IMG/VR virus record: IMGVR_UViG_3300025428_000004
Location: 1 to 64,000 of that record
Direction: 5' to 3' (one strand)
Source: a virus
Length of the DNA stretch: 64,000 bases
How positions within the stretch are numbered: position 1 is the first letter of the stretch; each line of letters starts with the position of its first letter. This document shows positions 16,787 through 25,410 of this stretch, one piece after another. The position numbers were made by a program, and so were the translations under genes. The notes beneath the pieces are model-generated. The model was not told the DNA's origin, did no database searches, and saw only the letters and a list, made by a program, of their open reading frames with translations.

Positions 16787-19700
16787 CAGAAGTTCTAAGC
16801 GACGATCAGCTCCTTTCACTTGAGAAGCCGAAAGCAGATGTCTCTTTCGCGCCAGAGGAGTCTGCGCCGGCTCAAAAGTCAGAGATCTTGTCTGATGACC
16901 AGCTCATGGCGTTGCATGCACAGCATCGCCCAGAAGAAGCGCCTCAAGGAATACTGACGCGCACGGAAGACGATGGTTATGGCTCCGGTGCATTAAAAGG
17001 CGCAGCGACGGCAACGATACATGGCCTATCGTCTATCCCTGGTACGGCAGGCAACATTAGAGACTTTGGTCGCTATGGCGCTGATCGTGCAGTTGGCGCA
17101 ATTACAGGCGCGACGCCAGAAGAGATCGAGAAGAAACGCATTAAAGGTTACGATGAAGACCTGGCTGATTGGATTGGCGAGAAAACAGGTTTTCGTCCGC
17201 GTATGCCAAACACGGAGACGTTTGCTGCGCCTATTGAAGAAAAGACTGGTCGATATGATCCAGATACTGTTGGCGGCAAGATTGCGCAGGGCGCATTAGA
17301 AGCCGGCATCGGCGCAATGGGTCCAGGTAGTGGCGTGCTTAAAGCAGGCGCAAAAGCTGGACCTGCTATTGCTGAAACGATCGCACCAAAAGCTGCGGCG
17401 CTGAATATGCTTGGCGGTGGCGCAGGCGCAGGCGTAACGGATATCACTGGCGATCCGCTGTACGGATTTGGCGCAAGCGTTTTATCGGGCGGCGCAGCGC
17501 ATGCTGGCGAGGCTGGCTTTAACAAGTTTGGCAAACCAATAAAGGCGCAGTTCTCAAAAGGCGCACGCGACGCACAAGCCGCTGAACAGCTCTTAGGCTA
17601 TGCGCATGATCCAGAGGCTCTGAAACAATCGCTTGTTTTCGGCGATGCGCAAGGTCCGGTAAAAGATCAGATCGTTCCTGGCTCGCCATTGACGCTCGGT
17701 CAGCGGTACGGCGACACCGGTATTTTACAAGCAGAGCGTTCGTTCAGAAGCGATCCTGAATTCGGATCTGAGATCAACAAGCGCGAGTCGCAACAAAACG
17801 AGGCGCGTCACCAGGCTCTTGCTGATGTGCCAAAAGATACGGCCGTCACGACTGATCTTCCCAATGCGGTACGCGATCGACATACAACGATCACGCAACG
17901 ATATGAACAAGCAGAAGCAGCTCTATACGAGCGTGCGCAACGAGAAATGGCGGCGCTTGGCGAGCGTGCAGATCCGTCAGAGATCGGTCAGCGTCTGCGT
18001 GAGGATATCCAGAAGTCTCGCGACGCAGAGAAGAAAGATATCGACAAACTATACGACGAGGTGGATCCCAACGGCGACATGTCGTTGCTGACAAGCCCGG
18101 TGCAAAAAGCGCGTGATGCAATCCTGGCGGACAAGGGCGCGTTCACAGAGCATTCGCCAGAGCTGACGGGCGTTCTTAATCGCCTGGAGAATCTGCAAGA
18201 CGTCCATACGTTCAAAGATGTCAGGGATTTAGACCGCCTTCTGTCGGAAAAAATGTCGGCAGAACGCAGGGCAAATGGTGAAACAACGAGCTGGCGTCAC
18301 TTGGCGGCCTTGAAAGGCGCTACAAAAGAAGCCATAAATAAAGCTATCGAGAACCAGATCGCCTGGGAGAATGCGGCGGTCAAAGAGGGCAAATTACGGC
18401 CAGAGGACACCCTTGAAGGACGACTTGGACAATCTGACCCTAGAGCTGCCGCTGCCGGAGAGGCCGCTGCAAGTGCTGGAGAGGGTGATGAATCGGTACG
18501 ACAGACCGCCGGAGGAGATCGCCCTGTTCCTCCAGCGTCTGGAAATTCGCGGCAAGAAGGAAGCGGACCTGGAAATGTTAATGGCGGTGCGGGATTATCG
18601 CAAAAAGTACCAACCGGTGGGCATAAGGTTTACTACCCAGGTGGAAATGTAGATGTTCAGCATCAGGTCGTCGATCTGAATGACCTGACAATCTCACACA
18701 ATTCCGATTTCACTGAGAATCCAAAATTCCCGCAAGAGCTCCAGCCGCGTGATCGTTCTGGCAAGCCTGCGCAAGACCAGGTTCTGCACTACACCAACAA
18801 TCTCAATCCTGATCAGCTCGGTATCAGCGCAGAAGCTAATACGGGCGCTCCTGTCGTTGGTCCTGATGGCGTTGTTGAAAGCGGCAATGGTCGCTCGATG
18901 GCCATCCGTAACAACTACGCCAAGGGGGATCCTCGCGGCTATCGCAAATGGCTTGAGTCGCAAGGCTACGACACGACGGGCATTAAAAACCCTGTATTGA
19001 TTGCACGACGTACCAGCGAATTGACGCCATCGCAGCGCGAGTATTTCACGCAAAACGCTAACTCGAAAACCGGCCTAGCGATGAATGCGGTGGAGCAAGG
19101 CGCAGCCGACGCCAAGTTCCTGACGCCTGAAGTGCTTTCAAAGCTAGAAATGGGCGATGTTAATTCCGCTGCTAATGCTGCGTTTGTTAATGAGGTGATG
19201 AGCAAACTGCCGGTTAATGAGCGTGGCGATTTCGGCACAAGCGACGGCAAGTTATCGCAATCTGGCGTACAGCGTCTCAAGGCTGCAATTATGTCGCGTG
19301 CGTTTGGCTCTGACGACATTGTGCGTCGTGGCTTTGAAAGCACAGACAACAATATCCGCAATGTTACCGGCGCGCTGTCTGATATTGCTGGTCCCTGGGC
19401 GCAGATGCGTGCAGCGGCAGAAGCTGGACATATCGCGCCTAATCACGACGTGACGAAAGAACTGATCGACGCGGTGCATAAGATCATGCGTGCGCGCGAC
19501 GAAGGTCGTCCTGTCAGTGAAGTGATCAAACAGAAGGACATGTTCGGCGGTGATACGCCAGAGCTCGTCGCAAAGCTTCTGTTTAACGGAGACCGTGTCG
19601 CTGGACGGCAGGCTATCGCGGAGCGGCTACAGCGGTATGCTGTTGAGGCGCTCAAGAATGAGTCTGGACCTGGTTTATTCGGCGACACGGTTACTCCCGA

Positions 19701-21219
19701 CGATATCTTGAAAACAGTTGGCGGGAAGGGTGGCGAAGAGCCTGCCCCAGAAGCGCCAAAGGTCGAAGAGAAACAAACCGACACTGGTACGTTTGAGGCA
19801 GGCGCAAATGAGCCGCCTCCTGGCACGCGTCCTAACATGGAGCCTGGTCAAGCTGACAAGCTGAAGACGGCTAACAAGCGGTACGGTGAATATGCGCAGA
19901 CGTACAAGAATGGCCAGGTACGCGATGTCTTGAAGACGACCGGTTTCAAGGATCAGTATTCCGTTCAGGATTCGGCTGTCGCGGGTCGCGCTGTAAAGCC
20001 TGGCGATACAGGACTCGAAACAGCGACGCGTTTCTTGAAAGCGGCAAAGAATGGCGAAGGCGCAGTCAGCGCGATGAAAGAGGCTGTGCTTAACAAGTTC
20101 CGTGATCTCGTAAAGCCTGACGGTACGATGGACGCCAGGAAATTCGCCACAGTGCGTAAAAGTTTTGATGGCGCAATACAGGCGATCGACAAGGTTTCGC
20201 CTGGTTTTGCGCAGTCATTGGAGAATCCGGCAAAAGCGGCTGAGTCTATGGCGGCGTTTTGCAAGAATAGAAAAGAGGCGCTCGATGCTCTGCAAAAAGA
20301 GGCGGCGTCCAAGTTCCTTGGCCTGCATGATCCTGTCGAGATCGAGAATGCTGTCGGCAAGCTCATCGACGGACAAAGCGTCACGCGCGTACGCGATGTC
20401 GTAAAAGACCTGCCTCCAGATGCAGTTGAAGGCATGCGCAAGGCGGCAGTCGATTGGATCCTGCGCGCTAAGACAAATGTTGCGCGTCCTGGCGTTGGCG
20501 AGACGCGCGCGCTGTCGTACGCAAAGCTTGATACGATGCTGAAGAACAAGCGTCCGATGCTTGAGGCGATATTTACGCCAGAGCAAATGTCAGTGCTAGA
20601 TAACGTCAATCGCGATCTGATGCTGTCGGACAGATCTGTCCAGGCGACAAAAGATCGTACCAATACCTCTGGATCTGGTCGCGCTGCGGCTGATCATCTG
20701 AAGGCCGCTGGATCTGATATCGCAAACATGACCGTTGGCGGTATTCTCTATGCAAGCGTCGCAGAAGGATTCCATACGGGTGGATTGTTTGGCGCATTAA
20801 AGATCGGCGTACCGGCAGCCCTTGTAAAGCTGGGCATGAAGATGCGTGCAAGCGGCATGCAATCCGTCAATGACGTCGTCAAGCAGGCAATGCTCGATCC
20901 AGAGTTCGCGCGTGAATTGCTGAACAAGGTGCCGGTTAGAAACCAGGAAATTCCGCAAGGCTGGGCAGATAAAATCCAGAACGCAATACACCGGACAATC
21001 TATCGGTCGTACTTAAGCGGCGTTCCTGTTATGCAGGACGAACAGCGTAAAGCGCGCGCAACGGGTGGTAGAATCGGTCGTTCTGCAATGACGCCTGACC
21101 AGTTGATCACGGCGCTAGAGCGTACGCGTAAAGATCAGCAAAAAAGCACGGAAGTCATTCTTAGCAAGCCAGACGCAACGGTCGTTCGGGCTCTCGATAT
21201 AGCAAGTCAACAACTCTGA
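16783..21219 (+). CDS. giant ejection-type protein with ddrB/ParB-like domain
   Basis: 1478 residues from ATG 16783, overlapping the previous stop as ATGA. The repeated LSDDQLL.L/LMALHAQ at the start is a short tandem motif. Residues about 620-960 match the ddrB-like ParB superfamily domain of polyvalent phage proteins: FPQELQPRDRSGKPAQ, APVVGPDGVVESGNGRSMAIRN, NPVLIARR, FTQNANSKTGLAMN. The C-terminal third is helical and ends with an ATGGRIGRS motif and LITALERTRKDQQ. Such proteins are typically packaged and injected with the DNA; the ParB-like domain may bind or process nucleic acid. A Gly/Ala-rich linker near residues 555-610 overlaps another plausible reading frame. Confidence 0.75.
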   Translation: MTEVLSDDQLLSLEKPKADVSFAPEESAPAQKSEILSDDQLMALHAQHRPEEAPQGILTRTEDDGYGSGALKGAATATIHGLSSIPGTAGNIRDFGRYGADRAVGAITGATPEEIEKKRIKGYDEDLADWIGEKTGFRPRMPNTETFAAPIEEKTGRYDPDTVGGKIAQGALEAGIGAMGPGSGVLKAGAKAGPAIAETIAPKAAALNMLGGGAGAGVTDITGDPLYGFGASVLSGGAAHAGEAGFNKFGKPIKAQFSKGARDAQAAEQLLGYAHDPEALKQSLVFGDAQGPVKDQIVPGSPLTLGQRYGDTGILQAERSFRSDPEFGSEINKRESQQNEARHQALADVPKDTAVTTDLPNAVRDRHTTITQRYEQAEAALYERAQREMAALGERADPSEIGQRLREDIQKSRDAEKKDIDKLYDEVDPNGDMSLLTSPVQKARDAILADKGAFTEHSPELTGVLNRLENLQDVHTFKDVRDLDRLLSEKMSAERRANGETTSWRHLAALKGATKEAINKAIENQIAWENAAVKEGKLRPEDTLEGRLGQSDPRAAAAGEAAASAGEGDESVRQTAGGDRPVPPASGNSRQEGSGPGNVNGGAGLSQKVPTGGHKVYYPGGNVDVQHQVVDLNDLTISHNSDFTENPKFPQELQPRDRSGKPAQDQVLHYTNNLNPDQLGISAEANTGAPVVGPDGVVESGNGRSMAIRNNYAKGDPRGYRKWLESQGYDTTGIKNPVLIARRTSELTPSQREYFTQNANSKTGLAMNAVEQGAADAKFLTPEVLSKLEMGDVNSAANAAFVNEVMSKLPVNERGDFGTSDGKLSQSGVQRLKAAIMSRAFGSDDIVRRGFESTDNNIRNVTGALSDIAGPWAQMRAAAEAGHIAPNHDVTKELIDAVHKIMRARDEGRPVSEVIKQKDMFGGDTPELVAKLLFNGDRVAGRQAIAERLQRYAVEALKNESGPGLFGDTVTPDDILKTVGGKGGEEPAPEAPKVEEKQTDTGTFEAGANEPPPGTRPNMEPGQADKLKTANKRYGEYAQTYKNGQVRDVLKTTGFKDQYSVQDSAVAGRAVKPGDTGLETATRFLKAAKNGEGAVSAMKEAVLNKFRDLVKPDGTMDARKFATVRKSFDGAIQAIDKVSPGFAQSLENPAKAAESMAAFCKNRKEALDALQKEAASKFLGLHDPVEIENAVGKLIDGQSVTRVRDVVKDLPPDAVEGMRKAAVDWILRAKTNVARPGVGETRALSYAKLDTMLKNKRPMLEAIFTPEQMSVLDNVNRDLMLSDRSVQATKDRTNTSGSGRAAADHLKAAGSDIANMTVGGILYASVAEGFHTGGLFGALKIGVPAALVKLGMKMRASGMQSVNDVVKQAMLDPEFARELLNKVPVRNQEIPQGWADKIQNAIHRTIYRSYLSGVPVMQDEQRKARATGGRIGRSAMTPDQLITALERTRKDQQKSTEVILSKPDATVVRALDIASQQL

Positions 21220-21226
21220 GGCTGTC

Positions 21227-22312
21227 ATGGCAACTACACAGAATATCGGACTAAACCTTCCTCCGTATAACAGCACGAACTGGAACACGCCTCTTAACAG
21301 TAACAGCTCGATCCTCGATGCCGTATTGGGATCGACTCTCAACGTCAATTTCTACGGCTACGATGCGGTACTATCTCCCTCGCAGCTCCAATACATGCGC
21401 TTTAATCTGACGGGTAACATTGGTGGCGGCAGCTATTACCTCGTTATACCAAACAACATTGGTGGTCGCTGGATCGTCTCAAACAACACAACGGCGTCAG
21501 GCGGCAATATCTACGTCCGAACAGCCAATTACTCGAATAAGCCGATCCTGGTTCCAACGGGCGGCTCTGACCTGCTTTTCTCCGACGGCAAGAATATCTA
21601 CTCGGCCGTCTCTGGATCTGAAAATTTCTACCTGCCTTTAACTGGTGGCGAGATCACGGGCGGCCTGCAAGTAGACAAGGATATCGTCTGCAATGGGTCT
21701 GCTTCTGTCGCGGGTAACTTTAGCGTACCAAATGGCCTGACGATCCTTGATAACGTAAAGATCAACGGCCTCATCGACTTTTCTGGATCAGGCGGTTTGT
21801 CAGTTCAAACCCTTGGCGTTGGTACGGCTCCTGTCGGCACCGCTGTGATGGCCGTCTACGGCAATTCGCAGCATAACGGCGACATGAATATAACCAGCGG
21901 CAATATCAACCTGTCTCTGGGGAATCTGTCGGTTCAAAATAACCAGGCGGTCAACACGATTAACGGTCAGACCTCGTTCCCATCTGGGTCAGTCGTCAAC
22001 CATGCAGTTGGCTCGACTGTAAACCTAAATGGCGGTACGGTCGTCAACGGTACGTCCTCGATCCGTTTTGTGCCGCCGATCAATGGCGCTGGCATGATCC
22101 GCAATGATGCTGCAAACCATATCGGATTTTATGCCGACAATAACCTTGCTGTCGGGGCGTACCTCGATGTCACCAACGGCAAGTTCCATGCGACCGGCGG
22201 CGTCAGCGTACCGGTTGATGGCGAGACCGTCGATCTCGGCGCTTTTATCGCAGAGCTGCGTGCAGAAATTTCGTCGTTAAAGGCAAAGCTGGCTGCCAGG
22301 CCAGATGTATAA
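21227..22312 (+). CDS. tail fibre protein
   Basis: 361 residues. The N-terminus (TTQNIGLNLPPYNSTNWNTPLNSN) is the common start of podovirus fibres that attach to the tail. The central part is repetitive beta-helix-like sequence (GNINLSLGNLSVQNNQ, GSTVNLNGGTVVNGTSSIRF), and the last 30 residues form a heptad coiled coil (AFIAELRAEISSLKAKLAARP). The stop codon coincides with the point where an antisense oxygenase remnant loses similarity, so the 3' end may have been formed by recombination. It is the last gene of the rightward virion operon before attP. Confidence 0.8.
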   Translation: MATTQNIGLNLPPYNSTNWNTPLNSNSSILDAVLGSTLNVNFYGYDAVLSPSQLQYMRFNLTGNIGGGSYYLVIPNNIGGRWIVSNNTTASGGNIYVRTANYSNKPILVPTGGSDLLFSDGKNIYSAVSGSENFYLPLTGGEITGGLQVDKDIVCNGSASVAGNFSVPNGLTILDNVKINGLIDFSGSGGLSVQTLGVGTAPVGTAVMAVYGNSQHNGDMNITSGNINLSLGNLSVQNNQAVNTINGQTSFPSGSVVNHAVGSTVNLNGGTVVNGTSSIRFVPPINGAGMIRNDAANHIGFYADNNLAVGAYLDVTNGKFHATGGVSVPVDGETVDLGAFIAELRAEISSLKAKLAARPDV

Positions 22313-22504
22313 GTCTGTGCTTTCTTTGGCGTCGTTAAATTGCAGCTTTCCGGCGACGTAGACCATGCCGCGCTGCTTATCTGGCGAGGCGTGGAAGTGA
22401 TTAACAATCCTGTCGCACAGTGAGGTGTCATCCATATACCAGCCACAGATAAAATTGTCGGCTGCATTTACTTCGTGTTCGCGCATGTAAGCCTCAAAAA
22501 ACAT
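22277..22504 (-). pseudogene. truncated 2-oxoglutarate/Fe(II) oxygenase remnant
   Basis: The leftward frame from ATG 22504 encodes DNFICGWYMDDTSLCDRIVNHF, then ASPDK and ESTDLYI. This matches my recollection of the N-terminal 50-60 residues of phage PKHD-type oxygenases (FIGGWY-DD-LCD, then SPDKG, then KDSTD). The match stops at about 22312, exactly where the fibre gene on the other strand ends; the residues beyond are just its antisense. The catalytic HxD...H core is absent. It is therefore a decayed or recombination-cut gene, different from the intact oxygenases at 3613 and 48102. Confidence 0.55.
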
Positions 22505-22700
22505 TGTAACAGCGTTTGAAAAATCCCTTAAAAAACAATAGCGCGTTTATCGACCTTGTAACAAGGAATCCGTTGATTTTACTGGTGTATGTGACTTCAT
22601 TCGGCCGCACCAAACAGAGATTTGAGCCTCGTAAGTCATTGGATTTGCGAGGCTTTTTCTTGACCTTGTAACAATAGCCTAGCGCCTTGTAACAGCGTCT
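22502..22700. other. attP: candidate attP region with TTGTAACA repeats and tRNA 3' end
   Basis: Four TTGTAACA repeats lie here in one orientation: 22504-22511, 22556-22563, 22666-22673 and 22687-22694; three are preceded by CC, and the second is nearly palindromic (CCTTGTAACAAGG). They look like integrase arm-binding sites. Between them, 22602-22612 reads CGGCCGCACCA, the acceptor-stem end and CCA of a tRNA such as alphaproteobacterial tRNA-Leu, followed by a terminator-like hairpin. Placement beside the integrase gene supports attP. The exact core and the tRNA identity are inferred. Confidence 0.55.
22626..22660 (+). terminator. rho-independent terminator
   Basis: Six-base stem GCCTCG (22626-22631) and CGAGGC (22648-22653) with a 16-nt loop, followed by TTTTTCTT. 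It would end rightward transcription from the fibre gene. Because it lies directly behind a tRNA-like CCA end, it may instead be a copy of the terminator that follows the host tRNA, keeping that gene functional after integration. Confidence 0.6.
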
Positions 22701-22702
22701 GT

Positions 22703-23728
22703 TCAGTTTGCGTTCTTTAGCTTGGCTGCGGCGTTATCTGCAAGACGCTCACGATCAGCCTTCTCTGTATAGCGTGACGCCATGCTATGACCTGTCCATC
22801 CAAAGACGGCGTTCAGCTCTGGAATAGTGGCTCCAGCATGTGCAAGGCGTGTTGCTGCGGCCTTCCTCAGACCATGTCCATTGCCGTCGATGCCAGCCTC
22901 TTTCGCTATGTTGTGAAACCATGTCCCGATAGCTTCTTTGCGCATTGGCTGACCGTTTCTGTGGCTGGCGATAAAAGCGAGATCACCCGTCTTGGATTGG
23001 GCAATAACGTCCAGTAGCGCCTGTGGGACGGGTAGGCTCACGACCGTGCCTGTCTTCTCTGTGGTGATCTTTAGCCTGCCATGCCGGATATGCTGCTTGC
23101 CTAGCTTTGCTACGTCGCCACGGCGCAATCCAGTGTTTAGGAATATCTCGAAGCACAGACGTTCGCGTGTGCCTATCGGCCAATGCTTCTGGAAGGCTGT
23201 TACGTCTTCCTCTGTCCACATACGGAATCCTTCCGTCTTAGGACGCTTTAGGTTCTTAACTCCGGCTGTGGGATCGCTTTCGACATGCTGTGCATCAACA
23301 GCCCATCTGAACAGACCTCTCATGGCGTCTAGGAAATTGTTTGCCTCGCTAGGCGTTGCCTTCTTTGCCTCGCGGGTATCGACGATGAGCTGACGGTCTA
23401 CGTCGCCAAAGGATAGCTTTGGGTTGGCGGTCAGTATGCGATGGAAGATATTATCTCGCTGGCGGCGGGTAGAGTTGGATAATTCCAGCCAAGCGGTTGT
23501 CTCGCGGTATCTGTCCAACAACCATCTCAAAGATCCAGTAGGTTCTCGGATTGTCTTTTGCTCGGATCTGTGACCTTGCGCTGCCGCCTCGTAGTTTGAC
23601 CAGAATTCGCGTGAGCCGTAGTCGCCTTTAATTCGGATCTGCTTGGCGGGACGCTTCCAGTAATACCAGAGCGTCTGTCCCTTCCAGCCTTTGCGTTTAA
23701 TCAGATACGGAGGCCTGGGCTTTTCCAT
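22703..23728 (-). CDS. int: tyrosine recombinase (phage integrase)
   Basis: 341 residues with all catalytic residues visible: R202 (TGLRRGD), H285-x-x-R288 (GHGLRK), H314 (GWTGHSM) and nucleophile Y320. The N-terminal SAM-like core-binding domain covers about residues 65-150, and a short basic segment before it probably binds arm sites. It integrates the genome at an attachment site, most likely the adjacent region at 22.5-22.7 kb. It is the last gene of the leftward operon; the upstream small gene ends just at its start. Confidence 0.95.
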   Translation of the reverse strand: MEKPRPPYLIKRKGWKGQTLWYYWKRPAKQIRIKGDYGSREFWSNYEAAAQGHRSEQKTIREPTGSLRWLLDRYRETTAWLELSNSTRRQRDNIFHRILTANPKLSFGDVDRQLIVDTREAKKATPSEANNFLDAMRGLFRWAVDAQHVESDPTAGVKNLKRPKTEGFRMWTEEDVTAFQKHWPIGTRERLCFEIFLNTGLRRGDVAKLGKQHIRHGRLKITTEKTGTVVSLPVPQALLDVIAQSKTGDLAFIASHRNGQPMRKEAIGTWFHNIAKEAGIDGNGHGLRKAAATRLAHAGATIPELNAVFGWTGHSMASRYTEKADRERLADNAAAKLKNAN

Positions 23729-23907
23729 CAGAATAATGTCTTCGGTCGGGTTGCCTTTGGAGTGCTTACCGTAACATTCGTAGCTGGAACAAGTCGAATC
23801 GTTCCGTCCTTTGCTATCTCAACGGCCATAGGCGCACCTGTCTGCATGACCGCTCGGATAGCCCTAGCGACATCAGATTGCTTGAATGCGGCTGGCCCTT
23901 TAGACAC
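23728..23907 (-). CDS. small integrase-linked protein, possible directionality factor
   Basis: About 59 residues from a GTG at 23907 (SKGPAAFKQSDVARAIRAV...), overlapping the end of the upstream gene by 8 bp; a longer TTG start at 23922 is possible. The FKQSD-x-x-RA-x-x-AV pattern followed by ID/DGTIRLVP is one I recall in small proteins that sit next to phage integrases in Rhizobiales. An excisionase-like role fits the location but is unproven. Confidence 0.5.
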   Translation of the reverse strand: MSKGPAAFKQSDVARAIRAVMQTGAPMAVEIAKDGTIRLVPATNVTVSTPKATRPKTLF

Positions 23908-24373
23908 GATGAGACCCCACAAACTTTTTTATAGGGGACGTATATTTGAACCATTCACCGTGAATTCTGAGCCGTTCAAATTTCTTGTGCAACTGCAACT
24001 CATCACGTTGCGTTCCTTCTATGGTCGCTACCAAAGTCAGAATTTTAGGGCTGCCTATTTGCAGAGTTGCCAGCCTTTTATTGACGTTTTTGCTAAAACC
24101 AATTTTAACCAGCTTTCCGTCACTAATAAAGTATATGTGGCCTCTTGTAGCGGTAGGATGGTATCCTGTTTCGCTTTCATGCTCTTGGTTCATACAATGC
24201 GCGGCATGAGCCTCATAAGCCTCTCTTACGTTTATCTTGATGTCATCAATCTCTGCCATAAGCTTCCGGCGTCTGTTTTCCTGAACCGTCCCAGAAAGCT
24301 TTAGCTCCGCTATCATTAGACGAGCCCTTTCTTGCGAAAGCTTTGCCCTAGACTGATATTTTTCCATATCCAT
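23900..24373 (-). CDS. GIY-YIG-like nuclease (T5orf172/MUG113 type)
   Basis: 157 residues. The N-terminal 60 residues are a charged helical region. From residue 78 the sequence GHIYFISDGKLVKIGFS, then KRLATLQIGSP, ELQLHKKFERLRIHGEWF shows the short GIY-YIG-superfamily domain of the T5orf172/MUG113 type (Y81, K90, R100, H129, E140-W-F). These are nuclease-like domains common in mobile genes. It probably acts as a homing-type or recombination nuclease. It lies between the HNH gene and the integrase-linked gene. Confidence 0.7.
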   Translation of the reverse strand: MDMEKYQSRAKLSQERARLMIAELKLSGTVQENRRRKLMAEIDDIKINVREAYEAHAAHCMNQEHESETGYHPTATRGHIYFISDGKLVKIGFSKNVNKRLATLQIGSPKILTLVATIEGTQRDELQLHKKFERLRIHGEWFKYTSPIKKFVGSHRV

Positions 24374-24399
24374 AATCAGGTGCCTGTGATTAGCGGGGA

Positions 24400-24801
24400 T
24401 TATTCAAACATTGCTCGCGGCGGCAGTGACGCCTTTTGTATGCGTGCTGTTTTGCGGCTGCTAGGAAAGCCCCTGGAGTGAATCTTCTGCTTCGGCGCTT
24501 CGATCCCCAGGTGCTTCATCTTTTGGCGCTTGGCTTTTGCGATCTTCGCCACGTCGCCCTGAGAGCCATGCGTTTTTGAGTGCGCACACTGGACATGCAC
24601 GGGAGCGCGATTGCTGAGATCGTTTGTACCACCCAGCCCCAGCGGGATAATATGCTCGTCGATAAACGGTTCCCCTGCTTTGATCTTCATCCCGCATAGC
24701 GCACAAATCCCTTTGTGGACCTCAAACAGCTTTAACCTCTGCGTCGGCGTCAGCGGCTTGCGTTTTGTTGTGGTGACATCAGTCGTCAAGGCTGATCTCA
24801 T
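24400..24801 (-). CDS. HNH endonuclease
   Basis: About 133 residues from ATG 24801, overlapping the end of the NinB gene by 23 bp; ATG 24819 is in frame. The HNH core is clear: ICALCGMKI (CxxC), DEHIIPLGLGG, NDLSNRAPVHVQCAHSKT (N and Cys-x-x-H of the third segment). A basic C-terminus follows. It could be homing, or a recombination nuclease since it is nested in the recombination operon next to NinB, where HNH genes often occur. Confidence 0.85.
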   Translation of the reverse strand: MRSALTTDVTTTKRKPLTPTQRLKLFEVHKGICALCGMKIKAGEPFIDEHIIPLGLGGTNDLSNRAPVHVQCAHSKTHGSQGDVAKIAKAKRQKMKHLGIEAPKQKIHSRGFPSSRKTARIQKASLPPRAMFE

Positions 24802-25156
24802 GCTCTGCGCAAAATGCAACGATCATCTCTAGCAGCTCCGACATCTCTGCTTTGGTCAATGCACTAGTGGAGTGTCTGTTCCCGACAAAGACAATACCGC
24901 CATGTATTCCCGGTACAGACATATTGCCCCAGAGCGAGTTGACGAAAATGTCTTTCCAGGCGTGCTCGTCGAATTTATTGCCGCTCCATGTGACCTCTTT
25001 GGCGATCTTGCGCAGGTACGGCCAAAGCAAGTCGTTCTGATCGCGCGTGCGTCGGTTAGGGCGCTTAAACGCGACAGAGATTCCTGGAGTGGCCTTTTGG
25101 ATCCACCCCAGGACTGTTTGCCTATTATCGTTCGTGATCTGAACCCAATTAGGCAT
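24779..25156 (-). CDS. ninB: NinB/Orf-family recombination protein
   Basis: 125 residues. The pattern RTRDQNDLLWPYLRKIAKEV...EHAWKDIFVNSLWG is that of the NinB (lambda Orf) family (R-S/T-x-x-QN-x-L/F-W, helices, then W-K-D-x-F). Lambda Orf helps RecA-type recombination by acting with ssDNA-binding protein in place of RecFOR. Here it lies downstream of an ssDNA-binding-like gene and of YqaJ exonuclease and annealing-protein genes, which supports a recombination role. Confidence 0.8.
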   Translation of the reverse strand: MPNWVQITNDNRQTVLGWIQKATPGISVAFKRPNRRTRDQNDLLWPYLRKIAKEVTWSGNKFDEHAWKDIFVNSLWGNMSVPGIHGGIVFVGNRHSTSALTKAEMSELLEMIVAFCAEHEISLDD

Positions 25157-25164
25157 GGCTCACC

Positions 25165-25410
25165 TCAAAATGGAATCTCATCCGAGAGCTGTTCAGACAA
25201 CGGCGCATTGCTTTTTGCTTGCTGACCGTCTTTGCGTTTTAGCGCCAGTGAGAAAAACTTGGAGCCATCGGCCTTGCGTTCTTTCACCCAGGCATCGAGC
25301 CAGTATTCGACGCCTTCGACATTAATGTTGCCGGAAAACTCGGAAGACTTTTCAGACCGTCTTTTGGTGTTCCGCGACAGTATTCCGGTGTTCGTGTTGT
25401 CGTACGCCAT
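25165..25410 (-). CDS. small ssDNA-binding-like recombination accessory protein
   Basis: 81 residues: AYDNTNTGILSRNTKRRSEKS, then GNINVEGVEYWLDAWVKERK and KFFSLALKRK, ending with an acidic DEIPF tail. The beta-rich, OB-like core and the acidic DEIPF end recall SSB C-termini and small phage ssDNA-binding proteins. I recognise this as a recurrent small gene beside phage annealing genes, but the binding role is inferred. Its first 59 bp overlap the upstream gene. Confidence 0.6.
   Translation of the reverse strand: MAYDNTNTGILSRNTKRRSEKSSEFSGNINVEGVEYWLDAWVKERKADGSKFFSLALKRKDGQQAKSNAPLSEQLSDEIPF

Noticed and set aside
19965-20663. 232-codon antisense open frame
   Set aside because: Serine/leucine-rich antisense shadow of the ejection protein gene, without ribosome-binding site or recognisable motif.
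22591-22612. Complete tRNA gene
   Set aside because: Only the 3' acceptor end and CCA resemble a tRNA; anticodon and D arms are absent, so it is treated as an attachment-site core.
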